DNA from: Acanthosoma haemorrhoidale
Lineage: Eukaryota; Arthropoda; Insecta; Hemiptera; Acanthosomatidae
Length of the DNA stretch: 64,000 nucleotides
Reading direction: 5' to 3'
Assembly (NCBI GenBank): GCA_930367205.1
Contig: OV884014.1
Location: 106,808,638 to 106,872,637 of the forward strand
The notes under the pieces were generated by a model. It made no database searches. It was not told where the DNA came from and was given only the letters and a program-made list of their open reading frames with translations. Every line of letters starts with the position of its first letter. The first letter of the stretch is position 1. Made by a program: the position numbers and the translations under genes. Of this stretch, positions 34,881 to 46,345 are shown piece by piece.

Positions 34881-35404
34881 TTCATATTGTATATACAAAT
34901 AGCCCAGAACCCCTTATAGGGATGAGTGGTGCAGTGCAATGACTGTGCTAGGGGATTAGGGTGGTTGAATAGGTTACTATGGAATTTTATGAACTTGGAA
35001 AGGATGACCTCAAGAATGTAAGGAAATACATAGAGACTGTATCTTTCTATCAATACATATATTTTCTTTTACCTGCCTTACCCTCAGTCTCACGCCTCTA
35101 CACTCCAGACGAATAATTTAAATATTTTAGTTACTGGGATGCCACTCACTTATTCCAAATACTAATCGATTTGATTCCTGAGCTTACAGCATTGGGGTAT
35201 ATTGAACATAAGATTTAGTTTATTTATTATGACTACTAACTCCCATACAAAGCAACAATCAATGGGGCATGCAAGATAAACTGTTTTGGAATTGAATGGT
35301 AATGAAAAATATTCAATAAAATTTACCAAGTCAATCAAGAGTGAGCAATTAGGAAGATCAGTAAGTGCTTAATTGTTTGACATTGCTCACTTCACTGATT
35401 TTAC

Positions 35405-36183
35405 CATTGATTTACAAATAAGGGATAACAATATCCATTAATAAAAAAAATAATAAATTCCTAATAATGATTTAACGTATCAATGCTAGGCAAACTAGCT
35501 TTTTGCCTGTGTAGAAATCTTGATTCCACAAGACTATTTTATCCCCATTTCCATTTTATGTGTTAACAGTCCAGAAACATATCAAGTTTCAAAATGTGTT
35601 CAGTAGTTCCTGATTTTATGTTATACGCACAAATGCTAAATCCCCATTTTGCACATGTGTTCATTTATCTTCAATTAGACAGGAAAAGGGATAAATTCTT
35701 CCATAGTATAAAATAGTGAATTTCTAAAATCAAATTATTATATTTACAGGCAATTGATTAAGAGCATAAGTACTGTTAATTACAAGGCCCCAAAGCAAAA
35801 TTATTGGAGTCCCCACTTTCAGTAAAATACGATGTGGTGTCAATCCAAAATTGTCTAGTTGTTTCTACTGTTATATTCATTACTTATTACTTATACCATT
35901 CCGCCCCATTCCCCCATCGATGGCAGCAAGTGGTCGAGGCAGGAGCGTTATAGTTTGTAAGTCTAGTTTTAGTTCCTCTATATTGTAACCTGAAGGTGAG
36001 CCCCATCACCTAGTCCCCTTTACATTATATAATTCTTTCAACAACAAACCAGATTTTGTTATTTAAGACATGCACTCGTTAAAATGCATACAATGCAGTA
36101 AAGGGAGAAAACCTCATGTAAAGATTTTAATCATTTTAAATTAATTTTAAATATAATCAGCCAAGAGGTTAAAGAAACAAAGA
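35405..36183. other. AT-rich spacer, no gene seen (unit 2)
   Basis: Counterpart of 7999-8777, with few substitutions. Confidence 0.4.
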
Positions 36184-36741
36184 AGGATCAAAGAAAGGTG
36201 TATTTAAATTTTGATCTGTTAATAATATTGTAATAGCACCAGCTAGTAGTGGTAATGATAATAATAATAATAAAGTTGTAATTCCCACTGATCACACAAA
36301 TAGTGAAATTCGTTCTGGTAATATATGTTGTAGATCGCATATTAATAATAGTTGAAATAAAATTTACAGCTCCTAAAATTAAGGATGCTCCTGCTAATAG
36401 TAGTGAAAAAAATGGCTAAATCTACAGACAACCCTCTATGGGCTAAATTACTTGATAAAGGGCGATAAACTGTTGAACCAGTCCCTACCCCAGATGCTGC
36501 TAATCTTAGGACTAATAATAGTGTTAATGAAGGGGGTAGTAATCGGAATCTTATATTATTTATTCGTGGGATTGCTTTATTAGGTGCTCCAATTATTAAA
36601 GGTACTAATCAGTTACCAAATCCTTCAATTATTATGGGCATTACTATGAAAAAAAAAAAGGCATGATCAGTTACTGCTACATTATAAATTTGATCATCTC
36701 CAATAAATGATCTGGGCTGTCTTAGTTCAATTCGGATAATT
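36184..36741 (-). pseudogene. cox1: Nuclear mitochondrial insertion: cox1 fragment (unit 2)
   Basis: Same NUMT as unit 1. It retains [16 protein letters not shown], where unit 1 has a Asp-to-Tyr change, so the units have diverged since duplication. A one-base-type frame change lies between NMRST and ILPERISLFVW. Confidence 0.93.
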
Positions 36742-36881
36742 CATCTGATGGCAGTGCCCAATTTATGTATTCGGTTGTCCAGTAGTACAGCAATGATCAG
36801 TCCAAAGGTTTCTTTGCAGCCGCTCATGTTGCATCCCCATCTATCCTTTTCGCCTAGATAAAGTTTCATTGATGGCCAACT
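36741..36881 (-). pseudogene. Possible ISXO2/Merlin-type fragment (unit 2)
   Basis: Counterpart of 9336-9476, with the same WGCNMSGCKETFGL core. Assignment tentative. Confidence 0.25.
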
Positions 36882-38108
36882 GTATATATTATAGTAACTA
36901 TATTATAGGACACTATTCCAGCTCATATTCCAAATATGAAATATATTGTTCCGATATCTGTGTGGTTAGTTGAAAATTATCACTTATTCAGTGTCGATGA
37001 GATGACTGAAATTTGAAGTGATAAATTGTAAATTTATAAATGGTATGTAGCAACCGCTAACTACACAAGATAAATCACCCTATACTCTATATTTTGAAAA
37101 CCTCTGCATCTCTCTTTCCTCTAACAGGTGATGCTGCATGTCAATTTAATAATTATTTAGTAATTATTGAATAACTGGTACGTAGTTCTTCCGCCACTAC
37201 ATAGATAGCATTACAGTGCAACAAAAACGCCAAATATCGCCGTTTAGTTTTTATTTTTGCCAACAGACAGCGCTGCATGTCAATCTATGTACTGAAATAA
37301 CTCTCTCTCTTTCTAAATATCTTTCTTTCTCTCTCTATACTCCTGCTAGTTCTATTTTCACTCAACAGATAGCTCTGCATTGTAACAAATTGGCTATTTT
37401 TTAAAAGTTGGTTCTAATTTAAGCAGTAAATGCTGCATCTCAATTGAATTCATGAAATAATCTTTGCTACTTCATGGAAACTTTATATAGTCCATTTTTT
37501 CTGGGAAATCATATTAATTTAATTAATATATTTTAAAAATGATCCATTGATTTCAAAAAGATGTTTCTGTTTATAAATAATGGTTTATATTAATGAATGC
37601 AAATCTATAAAATGGATGAGTGTGGAACCCTAACACTCCTGGGAGGAGGAATGTAAAAATAATCCAAAACGACCAATATTAGTGCTGAATATGGATGTAC
37701 TATTTTGGAACTCATATTCACTTCTATTAATTTATTATTTGTTTTTTTCATTTTCATGCTGTTCATTAATCATCATTCATGATTTTTTAAATTTATATAA
37801 TATTCAGGATCTATTAGAAATATTCATTAACACATAGTGTAATAATCTATTTCTATGTTTAAGCCTGTCTCTTCAGTCTCATAAGATACATTTTAATTTC
37901 AATACATTTCTTTAAGCAAAAATTTCACAAAATAAATTCCATGTCTGTTTTAGGCCAGACACTGGTATGTTTCAGTAAAGGGGTGAGGTAACTAACTTTG
38001 TCTTTACTATTTACAACATATATGTATTTAATCAATATTACTTGTAAATATGGATTTGTACAGATTAAAATCCTAAATGCACAGATGAGAAAGAATATTC
38101 TGAAAACG
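36882..38108. other. AT-rich spacer, no gene seen (unit 2)
   Basis: Counterpart of 9477-10703. Confidence 0.4.
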
Positions 38109-38262
38109 TTATTTTGGTTCCACAAGTTTGAAAGATATAGAAATAGGACCATCTTTTTTCACATTTAATTTTATTGTATTGTACAGCATCATCTGACTTT
38201 GAGGTGTAAGCAACATGCCTTTTAAATTTAAAATCTTTTTTATGACTGCTGTTGCAGTAATG
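38109..38262 (-). other. Candidate orphan terminal exon (unit 2)
   Basis: Counterpart of 10704-10857, with acceptor and open frame preserved (ISISFKLVEPK-stop). Product unknown. Confidence 0.25.
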
Positions 38263-38471
38263 CTAAAATAAAAATATATAAGTACGTAAAGATAGACAGG
38301 CAGACAAAGAAAAGAAAGAAAGAAAACCTGTTTCAAAGTAAAGCTTTCGAGTTTGGCAATACTTTAATCACTCTTCGAATGGAAAATGTTTAAGACAAAA
38401 TACCGCGATTTCTAACTATAAATATAACTGTTTAGAGAAATTGTACTAAAAGAATTTATTTATTTGTCTAG

Positions 38472-38560
38472 GGCATTGCAGAAGTGGAAGAGATTCCATT
38501 GAGTTACATGTCCCTCATTGGCAGCTAATGGGCCACTACCATTGCTAATCCATTCCAGAG
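38472..38560 (+). other. Candidate orphan internal exon, broken (unit 2)
   Basis: Counterpart of 11067-11155, with both splice-like borders kept but an in-frame TAA in GS-stop-WATT. Confidence 0.3.
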
Positions 38561-38585
38561 GTAATATTGAAAATATGTATCATAT

Positions 38586-39028
38586 ATATAAGTTAACGTT
38601 TGTGAGAACTAGAACAGTAAAAAAAGATCGAGAAAGAGCTAATAGAAATGAATAGGGCAAACGATAGTATAAGACTGCTTTATTCATAGCTCTTAATCCC
38701 ATACACATACACTCAGAATGTTTACATCCCGATGTTTTGGTATTAAGACTGTGTACCAACAGTGCCCAGGCCTTAACTTATATATATATAATTAAAGCAA
38801 GTGCAAAGCTAATGAACTTTTTAAAAATGACTTTAATTATTTACACTACAACAAAGTTTTAAATAAAATATTTAAATGGCTTAAGCAGCTAAATGAACAT
38901 ATGTCAATGAATCACAGAAGGGGATTACTTATCTCTTAGCCAGGAGCTCCTGTATATAAGATAGGAAAGGACAGTGGTCAGCGTTATGATAAGGAGCTGA
39001 TAGAGAGCTGAGTCATCATTTAATTGTA
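38586..39028. mobile_element. Unit-2-specific ~440 bp insertion, possible solo LTR
   Basis: Absent from unit 1, where CATATATATATATGTATAAT runs straight through (~11175-11196). Starts AGTTAACGTTTGTGAGAAC, ends CATTTAATTGTAAG, and is flanked by TATA/TATAATA-like repeats. Carries a TATATAAG element near 38953. No coding. Could be a solo LTR or an unclassified non-autonomous element. Confidence 0.5.
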
Positions 39029-39840
39029 AGTATAATAATATATGTGGCAGTGACCAACTTCAAATTAAGGAAAATGTTTTTTTCTAATTCTTACTCATTA
39101 ACATTTTCCAAAAGAAAAAAGTTACTTTGACATTCAAATTTGACCCTCATAGAACAAATTTTATGCTACGTGGGATTTAATTAGTTGTAAAGAATTATCC
39201 CTTGGACTGTGCTTCCCTCAATGCATACTTGCAGAACTTTCTGAGGATCTCTTATCTTCTGTAAATAATTTATCTTTGAAGATACTTTTTCCGTTCCATT
39301 CCGAGCCCTGGAACCGGTACTTCGGAACGGGTCCACCTGGAACGTAACCGGCCTAACTAGTGATCCACCAGAGTATTAGGCTCCCTTAACCGTTCCAGCT
39401 CCAAACAGCTACGAGTTTCAATTCAACTGATTTACTTACTCGTCGCTGGTCATCGTATTTTATTTAGTTTTAAAAATAAAATCACACGCTTCAATGTGGA
39501 ATTCATAAGTACCAAAATATTATTTTATATATATATAAAAAAATCATAGAGCGTTTTGCATTTTAAACGTTGCAAAAGAAAAAAACAGGAAACAAATATT
39601 GATACTATTATAAATTTTTATTAGGTTTATCCAGCAAAGTTTTAAAATGTCAAACTTTTTTTTTTTTTAAAAAAGAGGAATGTTTGTTATTAAACATAAA
39701 AAAATTAAAATGGATTTAATTTAATTTTAAATATTATATATTAATAGTGAAAGGAAGATAAACAGCTAAGACCCGGAGCCATTGTGGGGTCCATGTTGGT
39801 GCTGTTCCAAACGGCTCCAGCAATTCCGAATCATCCGTAA
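39029..39840. other. Spacer with GC-richer dispersed repeat (unit 2)
   Basis: Counterpart of ~11190-12010. Joins directly to the end of the Tc1 relic because ~1.37 kb is deleted. Confidence 0.45.
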
Positions 39841-40103
39841 GCCACAATGTGTTTTTGAGTACCTGAACACAACAGGTATCCGTAACCTAGAGTGGTCAGG
39901 AAGAAGTCCAAACCTTAACACAATCGAACATCTGTGGGACAGACTTAAAAGGAAGGTTCATTCACGGGATCCTTCTACCACACTTGAAATGCTTAATACG
40001 GCTGTATTGGAGGAGTGGGACACCGTCTCCAAGATTTTATTAACAATTTTTTATGAGTATGCCTAAAAGGATGGAAGCAGTCATTAAAGCCAGAGGCAAT
40101 TAA
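39841..40103 (+). pseudogene. Tc1-like transposase C-terminal relic (unit 2)
   Basis: Only the last ~85 codons remain: TTGIRNLEWSGRSPNLNTIEH then LWDRLKRKVHSRDPSTTLEM, ending ARGN-TAA. The upstream three quarters present at 12682-13385 are deleted here. Confidence 0.8.
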
Positions 40104-41090
40104 AAGCCATCATAAATCAATAAAATTTAAATTTGTTTAAAAAGAAAAAATGATTTTCGTCGCATTTCTCATTTTAATTAAACATATATTCAATTTTAAT
40201 ATTTTGTTTAATTATTGTTAATTTATGAAAGTCAATGTAAAACCTGCTGTTCTCGTGAAATTCTAAGATGTGTAAGTATTGCGATTTTTTGACGGGGAGT
40301 TTAAATAACAAGGGGTAAAAAAACCAAAACATAAAACAACCCAACATGTTTCTATCAAGAGGACCTTCTAAAATATCGGTTAAGCAGTACCATTTATCTC
40401 TTCAAGATAAATTTATACTTGGAAATGGCTAGTAATATACATAATATAAAAATATAATTTTTACCAATAAAAATTATTGTTATACTGTTGTGTTAAACAA
40501 ATAATTATTTGATAATAAAAACAAAGGTTTGCACGGTATAAAATTTGTTTATAAAAAATATAGATCTCATAGTCAATGGGATATTTGGCAGTGCATTTCA
40601 TTGCTCATTGCTTCATCATCAGGACAATATGATTATATTCCTACTCGTAAGCTATCATCAAGATCTTCGTCTGTATGTATGTTGAGATATTGGTTTTAGA
40701 TAATGATTGTTAAAAACAATGCTGGATGCACTAACAAGTATACGGAATCAAAACTCGATTTTATCTTGCAACATTTTTTTCAAAAATGCAAATTTTTTTT
40801 GTAAACTATATTCAAGACGTCCTCGTTTTATACATCAGATTTTAGGAGTATGCATTTATGAAAATACGAATTTGTTTAGCGGCAGTTTTTCTGCCCAAAC
40901 TTTGCAATGTTTGCAACTATTTAGGTTACATTTTTTATTGGCTAGTAAAAAGATAAATGCAAAAAAAGATGACCAATTGCTCAATGATATTAAAATGTAA
41001 AAATCTTTTTTTGTACTGGTCTTGAATTAATATAAAGGTTAATAACAAATGATAAATGGTTATTTTCAAACAAATAGGCATACATTTATA
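40104..41090. other. AT-rich spacer, no gene supported (unit 2)
   Basis: Contains ~100 bp near 40160-40260 not found in unit 1. An open frame at 40707-41000 has no recognised homology and is frameshifted in unit 1. Confidence 0.4.
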
Positions 41091-41403
41091 TGTAACTCTG
41101 ACACGGTCCGATGGTACCCGCGGGTACAGGTATGGGTCTCTTGCTCTACGTGATGTACATACTGTAATAATATATATATATATATATATTCCTATATATT
41201 TATATATAAGTGTCTATAAGTTAAGGTTCGGACATCGTAGATAGCCAGCCTAATTCTCAAATCATCGGGTTGTAAACATCCCGATTGTATATAGAGAGGC
41301 TTTGAAAGGCTCGAATAAAAACAGTGTTGTGACAACTCTCGATCTGTGATTACGTTCAACCTCTTTCCTTTTTCCTTCACGTTTTTCGTTGACGATCATT
41401 AAC
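41091..41403 (+). mobile_element. Family C Ty3/Gypsy 5' LTR and primer binding site (unit 2)
   Basis: Same LTR as 14559-14869, with a longer (TA)n near 41171-41190. Primer binding site TGGTGCCGAAACCCGGGA at 41404-41421. Confidence 0.7.
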
Positions 41404-41512
41404 TGGTGCCGAAACCCGGGAGCAGAGTGGGTTTGAGTCATTTACGTGTGAGTTGGCTTTTGTTTTTTTTTCCCTTCTCATTCGACTTCGTGTGATTATA
41501 TTAAAGTAGGTA

Positions 41513-42396
41513 ATGGTGGAGTTGTGGCCGGCAGCGTTTAAAGTTCCACAATTACTTAAAGAAACCATGGCTGAAGCCCATGCGAACTCGCTGGCATGGA
41601 TGAAGGTGCGGGCAGTGACGTCACAGGACATGAGAAAAATGATCTCAGAACCCGAAAAATTTTCTGGGGAACTGGGTGAGTTGAATCATTTTTTCAAAGG
41701 TGGGGATAGAGTTATGGAGAGGATAAAAGCCAAGATGGATGATGGGTAACTCGACCCAGGTGACGCTAAGTCAATAAAGGCAGACCTGGTGTGCAAGGTA
41801 AATAGGAAGGTGCTAACCTGATACAGGCGGACGAGGAAACCCCATGGGAGATAGTAAAGACGAGACTGAAGAAAGCATATAGGGGGGGGGACAATGGGCC
41901 CCAGAGGAGGATATATAGGAGAAACAGGACAGAAAAAGCGGTGTGCAAGAGACAGGAAACGCCGTTTGCCGGTAGAGACAGGGAAGCGACGGGAGAGAGA
42001 AGATTGGGAGTGACGAGGCCTAGGTACGCACCTCGGAAAGAAGATAGGAAATGTCATGGCTGTGGAAAGACAGGCCATCTGGTAGCTCAGTGCCCTCGCA
42101 CTAAGTGCTTTGAGTGTGGGGAAGAAGGACACATAGCAAGACAATGTCCATACGTGTTTTGTCAAAAGGACTTCCACAGAGCAGAACCAATGGAGGTGAA
42201 TAACCAGAAACTCAGACGTCGGAGACAGACGGAGAGGAGTCGAAGCGCAGCGGAAGCGGAAGACGTGAGTGGCAGAAGAATCCCTCGTGCAAATGGGAGC
42301 GGCGTACTGAGGCCTGAGGAGAGTACAGCAGAGAGGCGACCGCATCCTAAGGTGCAATACAGTGTGAGAAAGGATGAGTGGGTTCCCAATTATTGA
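41513..42396 (+). pseudogene. Family C Gag (unit 2)
   Basis: Starts MVELWPAAFKVPQLLKE. The first part is open to 41749, followed by stops, and the frame resumes ~41920 with both knuckles in functional form: CHGCGKTGHLVAQC (His kept, unlike unit 1) and CFECGEEGHIARQC. It contains a Gag middle segment (RVMERIKAKMDDG) lost from unit 1. Confidence 0.8.
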
Positions 42397-42709
42397 GCTT
42401 GGGAAGGGGGAGAGGTGCCTCATTGATACTGGCAGCACCAATACAATAATATCTCGTGGTGCGTTAGAGAGGTTGCGTAGAGGAGAGAGGGCACACCAGA
42501 TCAAGGTATGTAAGTGTAAATTACTTACTCTTGGGGGACCCTGCGAAGTAATGGGAGAAGCGGTCGTGGGGCTGGAAGAATGGGCGATAGTAATGGGTGA
42601 CATAAAAGTACACGTCGTGGAAGACATGCCACGGGAATACCAGATAATAGTGGGGTGTCATTTACTGGGAAAAGTAGGCGCGCACATCGAAGACGAGGGT
42701 GAGAACTGA
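42374..42709 (+). pseudogene. Family C aspartic protease (unit 2)
   Basis: 111-codon open frame in +1 relative to Gag, reading CLIDTGSTNTIISRGALERL. The catalytic DTG is intact here, where unit 1 has ETG. Continues VHVVEDMPREYQIIVGCHLL to a stop. Confidence 0.82.
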
Positions 42710-42792
42710 AGGATCAAACTAGGAAAGGAAACATATCGAAGCCGGGGGGGGGCGTAAGGGGTGAAACGGAGCAAATAGGAACGGTTAAGAGA

Positions 42793-43713
42793 GTGGAGGA
42801 TCGGAGAGAGAGTCTGCAGAGCGAAATTAGGGATATTTTTTTCGCTGAAGGGGTCATGCTAGGAGCGACGGGGAAAACGCTACATGAGATCCCGTTAAAT
42901 GTAGATCGGGTGACGTATGTGAAGGAGAGGCGAAGGTTTCTATTAAACATGGACCACCAACCTTTTCAATGGGTTGGAAAACTCAAAGAATCCTCCTCAA
43001 GGGTAACGAGGTGGAAGGAATTCTTAGCTCAATTCAATCTGGATATCGTATATAAGCCAGGCAAAGACAACGTCGTGGCAGATTGGCTGTCGCGCGCTAT
43101 TATGTTGAACGCCATAGAGGAAGGGGAAACATCGAGTGGTATGAGGCAGTTTATTGAGGAATGGACGCCTGGAGAAGCGGGCAGGAGCAGCACGTGGAAA
43201 GATAGTGACAGGAGTGCGGATCCACCATCAGACAAGTCTGTAGGGGAGAGACCGCGTGATATGGAGACGACGGATGAAATTATCAATGATAAGTGGAGGC
43301 AGATCATTTGGAAAACTCAAACATCGGGTACTCTGAAAATGCTCGATAGTACGTACAGCAGGAGTCAGATCGCGACGATTTGGTCACCACCGGGAGTTCG
43401 AGGAGATCAGATTTGTCAGGCTCTCAAGGACGTGTCAAAACCTGGCAAAACACACCATTTATTCGTGGGCAACACGACTGTGTGGGACAAAATTAAAAAG
43501 CTGTGGCAGAAAGAGCTGTTGGGGGTAGATCGCTCGGTCATTCGGTGTCTTTCCACGGTCCAGACCCTGCGTGATGAGGAGCAGCAACGCGAGGTAACAC
43601 TGGCGTATTACCATGGAAAAACCAACCACCGCGGTAGGCAGGAGACGGCACAAGCACTACGAAGGAGCTATTTTTGGTGGGGAATGCAGCGGACTGTTAA
43701 TCGTAGGAGGTAA
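42793..43713 (+). pseudogene. Family C RT-deleted pol: RNase H end, connection, integrase start (unit 2)
   Basis: A 306-codon open frame produced by an internal deletion of ~1.05 kb. Sequence before RT (VTYVKERR) is fused to MDHQPFQWVGKLKESSSRV, the late RNase H region, then YKPGKDNVVADWLSRA and RRSYFWWGMQ. All RT catalytic motifs are gone. The breakpoint is at 42931-42934 with a GA microhomology to unit 1 positions 16300 and 17352. Confidence 0.82.
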
Positions 43714-44432
43714 TCGGAGCATGTGAAGTTTGCAGGAAGACAAAATATGATAGACATCCCCCGCAGGGACGCCAGGAAGAATCACCCACGGCATAAGCAC
43801 CATTGACGGAGAATCAAGTGGACACCTTCACGTAGCGGGGTTTTAAGTGGCTCACTATCATCGACCCATTCAGCCAAGTGGCTATGGCCTATACGGTGGG
43901 AGAAAAGTCATCAGATTTCATATTACAAGCCCTCAACACAGGGTCACAATTCTACGGCATAACGGAGAGGATCTCGTCGGACAGGGGACGGGAGTTTGAC
44001 AATGCAACCGTGAGAGCCAAAATGCAAAAACGGGATATGGCATGGCATTTTAATACCCCCGGGCATCCCAAGAGCAGGGGAACCACCGAAAGGTTACACA
44101 CCACCCTCAGCGACCACTTACGCGCATATTAGGTGGCCTGTCGGCGAACGTAGCGATGCCCATGGCGGGGGCGGCATACAGCCACTCGATACACGCCACG
44201 ACGGGGTTAGCACCCTTCGAAATTTTATTCGGATTAGGAGTGAGACCAAGGAACTGGCCAGAGACAGTGGTGGATGAGGGAAAGGTGGCACAGCTCCATA
44301 ACACCCACATACAGCTCGGGAAGATGTGGCACAAGGTACACGATAAGATTATGCGCGAGAAATCCAAGCGCGTGGCGTGGGCAAATTCGAAGGTGCGGGA
44401 TCGCATAGGGGCAATATCGATTGGGACCAATT
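43714..44432 (+). pseudogene. Family C integrase core and C-terminal part (unit 2)
   Basis: Same DDE relic as unit 1 (TIIDPFSQVAMAY, SSDRGREFDN, GTTERLHTT). It is longer, continuing HSIHATTGLAPFEILFGLGV, a typical Ty3 post-core motif, and KVHDKIMREKSKRVAW. It is cut at 44433, where a dispersed repeat begins, so no 3' LTR remains. Confidence 0.82.
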
Positions 44433-44690
44433 CTAAATTAGTAGTAATAGGCTGTTGTGATTAGTTTGTAGAATTGAACAATTGTATTTGAAGAGGAAAA
44501 CGAAGTCATTTTAATTAAAATTATTGTATCAATACTGTATACTCCTCTTCCACTATGAGGTGACAACCACGTGGATTTGGGATGTCTCTGGGCTGTTGGT
44601 AAATACTGTATGAATGAAAATTGTAAATATGGTATTAATGGAAACATATATAGCCCAATGAGTAGGTTGTTATTTTATCACAATAAAGTA
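44433..44690 (+). repeat. Dispersed ~260 bp repeat inserted at end of family C
   Basis: Shares CTAAATTAGTAGTAATAGG through AATATGGTATTAATGRAAAC with 23119-23395 and 50760-51035. In unit 1 most of this copy is missing through a deletion. Confidence 0.7.
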
Positions 44691-45586
44691 AATCTTCCAA
44701 TAAAACTCAGCCAGTACTCCCATAATGGGTAAGTAAATTGATAAACACCCTAGTTCTCAACCGCTGCAGAAGACAGATTACAGAAACTGGTTGATTGAAA
44801 GCATTTGAAAAATTTGTCTCAGTACTAGAATGAAAAAAATTATCATTTTAGCTTAAAAATAATACAAATTACCGAGGGGACTTAAATGAATTGCTTTTAT
44901 ACCGTTTACCGGGATTTTCTCTAGGGACCGGCAAATTTGTACGAATTAGCTAGAAATACGAATAATCAGGATTCCACTGTATAATAAATAATATGATCAC
45001 ACTATAAATATATTGAGGGATTTTAAAGAATGCGATAATAAACTTAAATTGTAATCCCTTCTCGACTTCTGTTCTTCCTGTTTTTTAACAGGGAACGTTT
45101 CATGAACATCTCCGAGCGAATTCTAAACCAACCTGCCTAACTATGCGATAACTTTATGATAACACTAAAGTTAAGTAATGTTCATGCAAATGGATTTGTA
45201 TAATAGACCCTTGACTATAAATGATAAAACAGTTAATGACCCCAGCCTAAGGCAATGGAATACTACGTGGTAAAAAACTTTAACGGGTCTCATTATATCA
45301 TTCTTTAAGTAAATAAATTATTAATTTTTTTATAATGTTTTTTATTTCACACTATTCAGCTTCTGCCTATTTTGATCGGTTTAGGTCGCGGATAAATTTT
45401 TTCGTTCTAGTACTGAGACAAATTTTCCAAATCATTTCAATCAACCAGTTTCTGTGATCTGTCTTCTCCAGCGGTTGAGAACTAGGGTGTTTATCAATTT
45501 ACGTAACCATTATGGGAGTAATGGCTGAGTTTTATAGGAACATATTAACTTTATTGTGATAAAATAACAATCTGCCTCATTGGGCA
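44652..45586. mobile_element. Inverted-repeat structure, arms ~180 bp (unit 2 only)
   Basis: 44652-44830 is the reverse complement of 45404-45586, sharing AGTACTGAGACAAATTT, AACTAGGGTGTTTATCAAT and CCATTATGGGAGTA. The ~570 bp between includes a possible pogo-like end near 44870-44985. Unit 1 keeps only the left arm (18664-18840). Probably a non-autonomous DNA transposon or a fold-back. Confidence 0.7.
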
Positions 45587-46345
45587 ATAAGTAATTGTGA
45601 TAAATGATCTCATTCACACCAATATCTGAGTTAGCGTTTTAATGTGGTAGTTTTAAAAATTGTTTTGAGGTTCAAATCCTCGATGAGTTTTAATCGAGAC
45701 CAAAATTGACAGTTAAATTTAAATTTCATTTTTTATTTCTAATGGTGATGGCCATTAAATGTTCTTCATATCCTATTCTCCTCCCCAGGCTTTACACAAC
45801 CTTTCCCGCAATGTATTCCACAAGATCAAGAACTGATGTTGAAAAACTGGAGTTTTTTCGTATTCATTGCTTTTTCTTAGAACCTCCAACAGACTTGTTT
45901 TGGGATTAGATAAATTTATTTTATCTTCACTGTGGTTAATTTACTCCCAAATCTCAACCCAAGAAGGCATTGCGTTTCTACTGCTATATTTTTCTTAACG
46001 AGCGTCAAAACTCAAAAGCAGATGGGTTATCATTATCACTTTCTCTCTTTCTCATTTAACCCAACCTTTCTAACTGGTCTTGACTTATTCTGTCCATGGG
46101 TATACAGATTAAAAAGTTTTTCCTGTTTTACAAATCTTTCATGCACGTTGAGCATACTATTGATACTAACATGATGATAACTAATATGATTGTTATTGAA
46201 GCTGAAAATCAAAGTTTTAGATAAATATTATTTCATACAGTTGTTACACACCTATATAAAAGATGATAATAATGTCTATTTGTTCTGTAAGAGTTAATTT
46301 TTTTCCCGGGGATATTGAAATTTTTTCGTTATAGAAATAAGACCC
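45587..46345. other. Unit-2-specific stretch without a recognised gene
   Basis: Deleted from unit 1 together with the right arm. It would be upstream sequence of the following GQNRN-family relic. A CGTTATAG acceptor-like site precedes the ATG at 46346. Confidence 0.4.

Larger units (their letters stand above)
33311..35404. mobile_element. Fold-back element with ~390 bp inverted arms (unit 2)
   Basis: Arms 33311-33702 and 35014-35404 are reverse complements. Same element as 5935-7998, with an extra ~26 bp near 34556-34582. Confidence 0.8.

Noticed and set aside
40707..41000. 97-codon open frame in unit 2
   Set aside because: Frameshifted in the unit 1 copy and without recognisable motif.
45628..45680. 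tRNA-like B-box GGTTCAAATCC with a short GAGG/CCTC stem
   Set aside because: No convincing A-box, anticodon arm or acceptor stem could be folded; at most a SINE trace.
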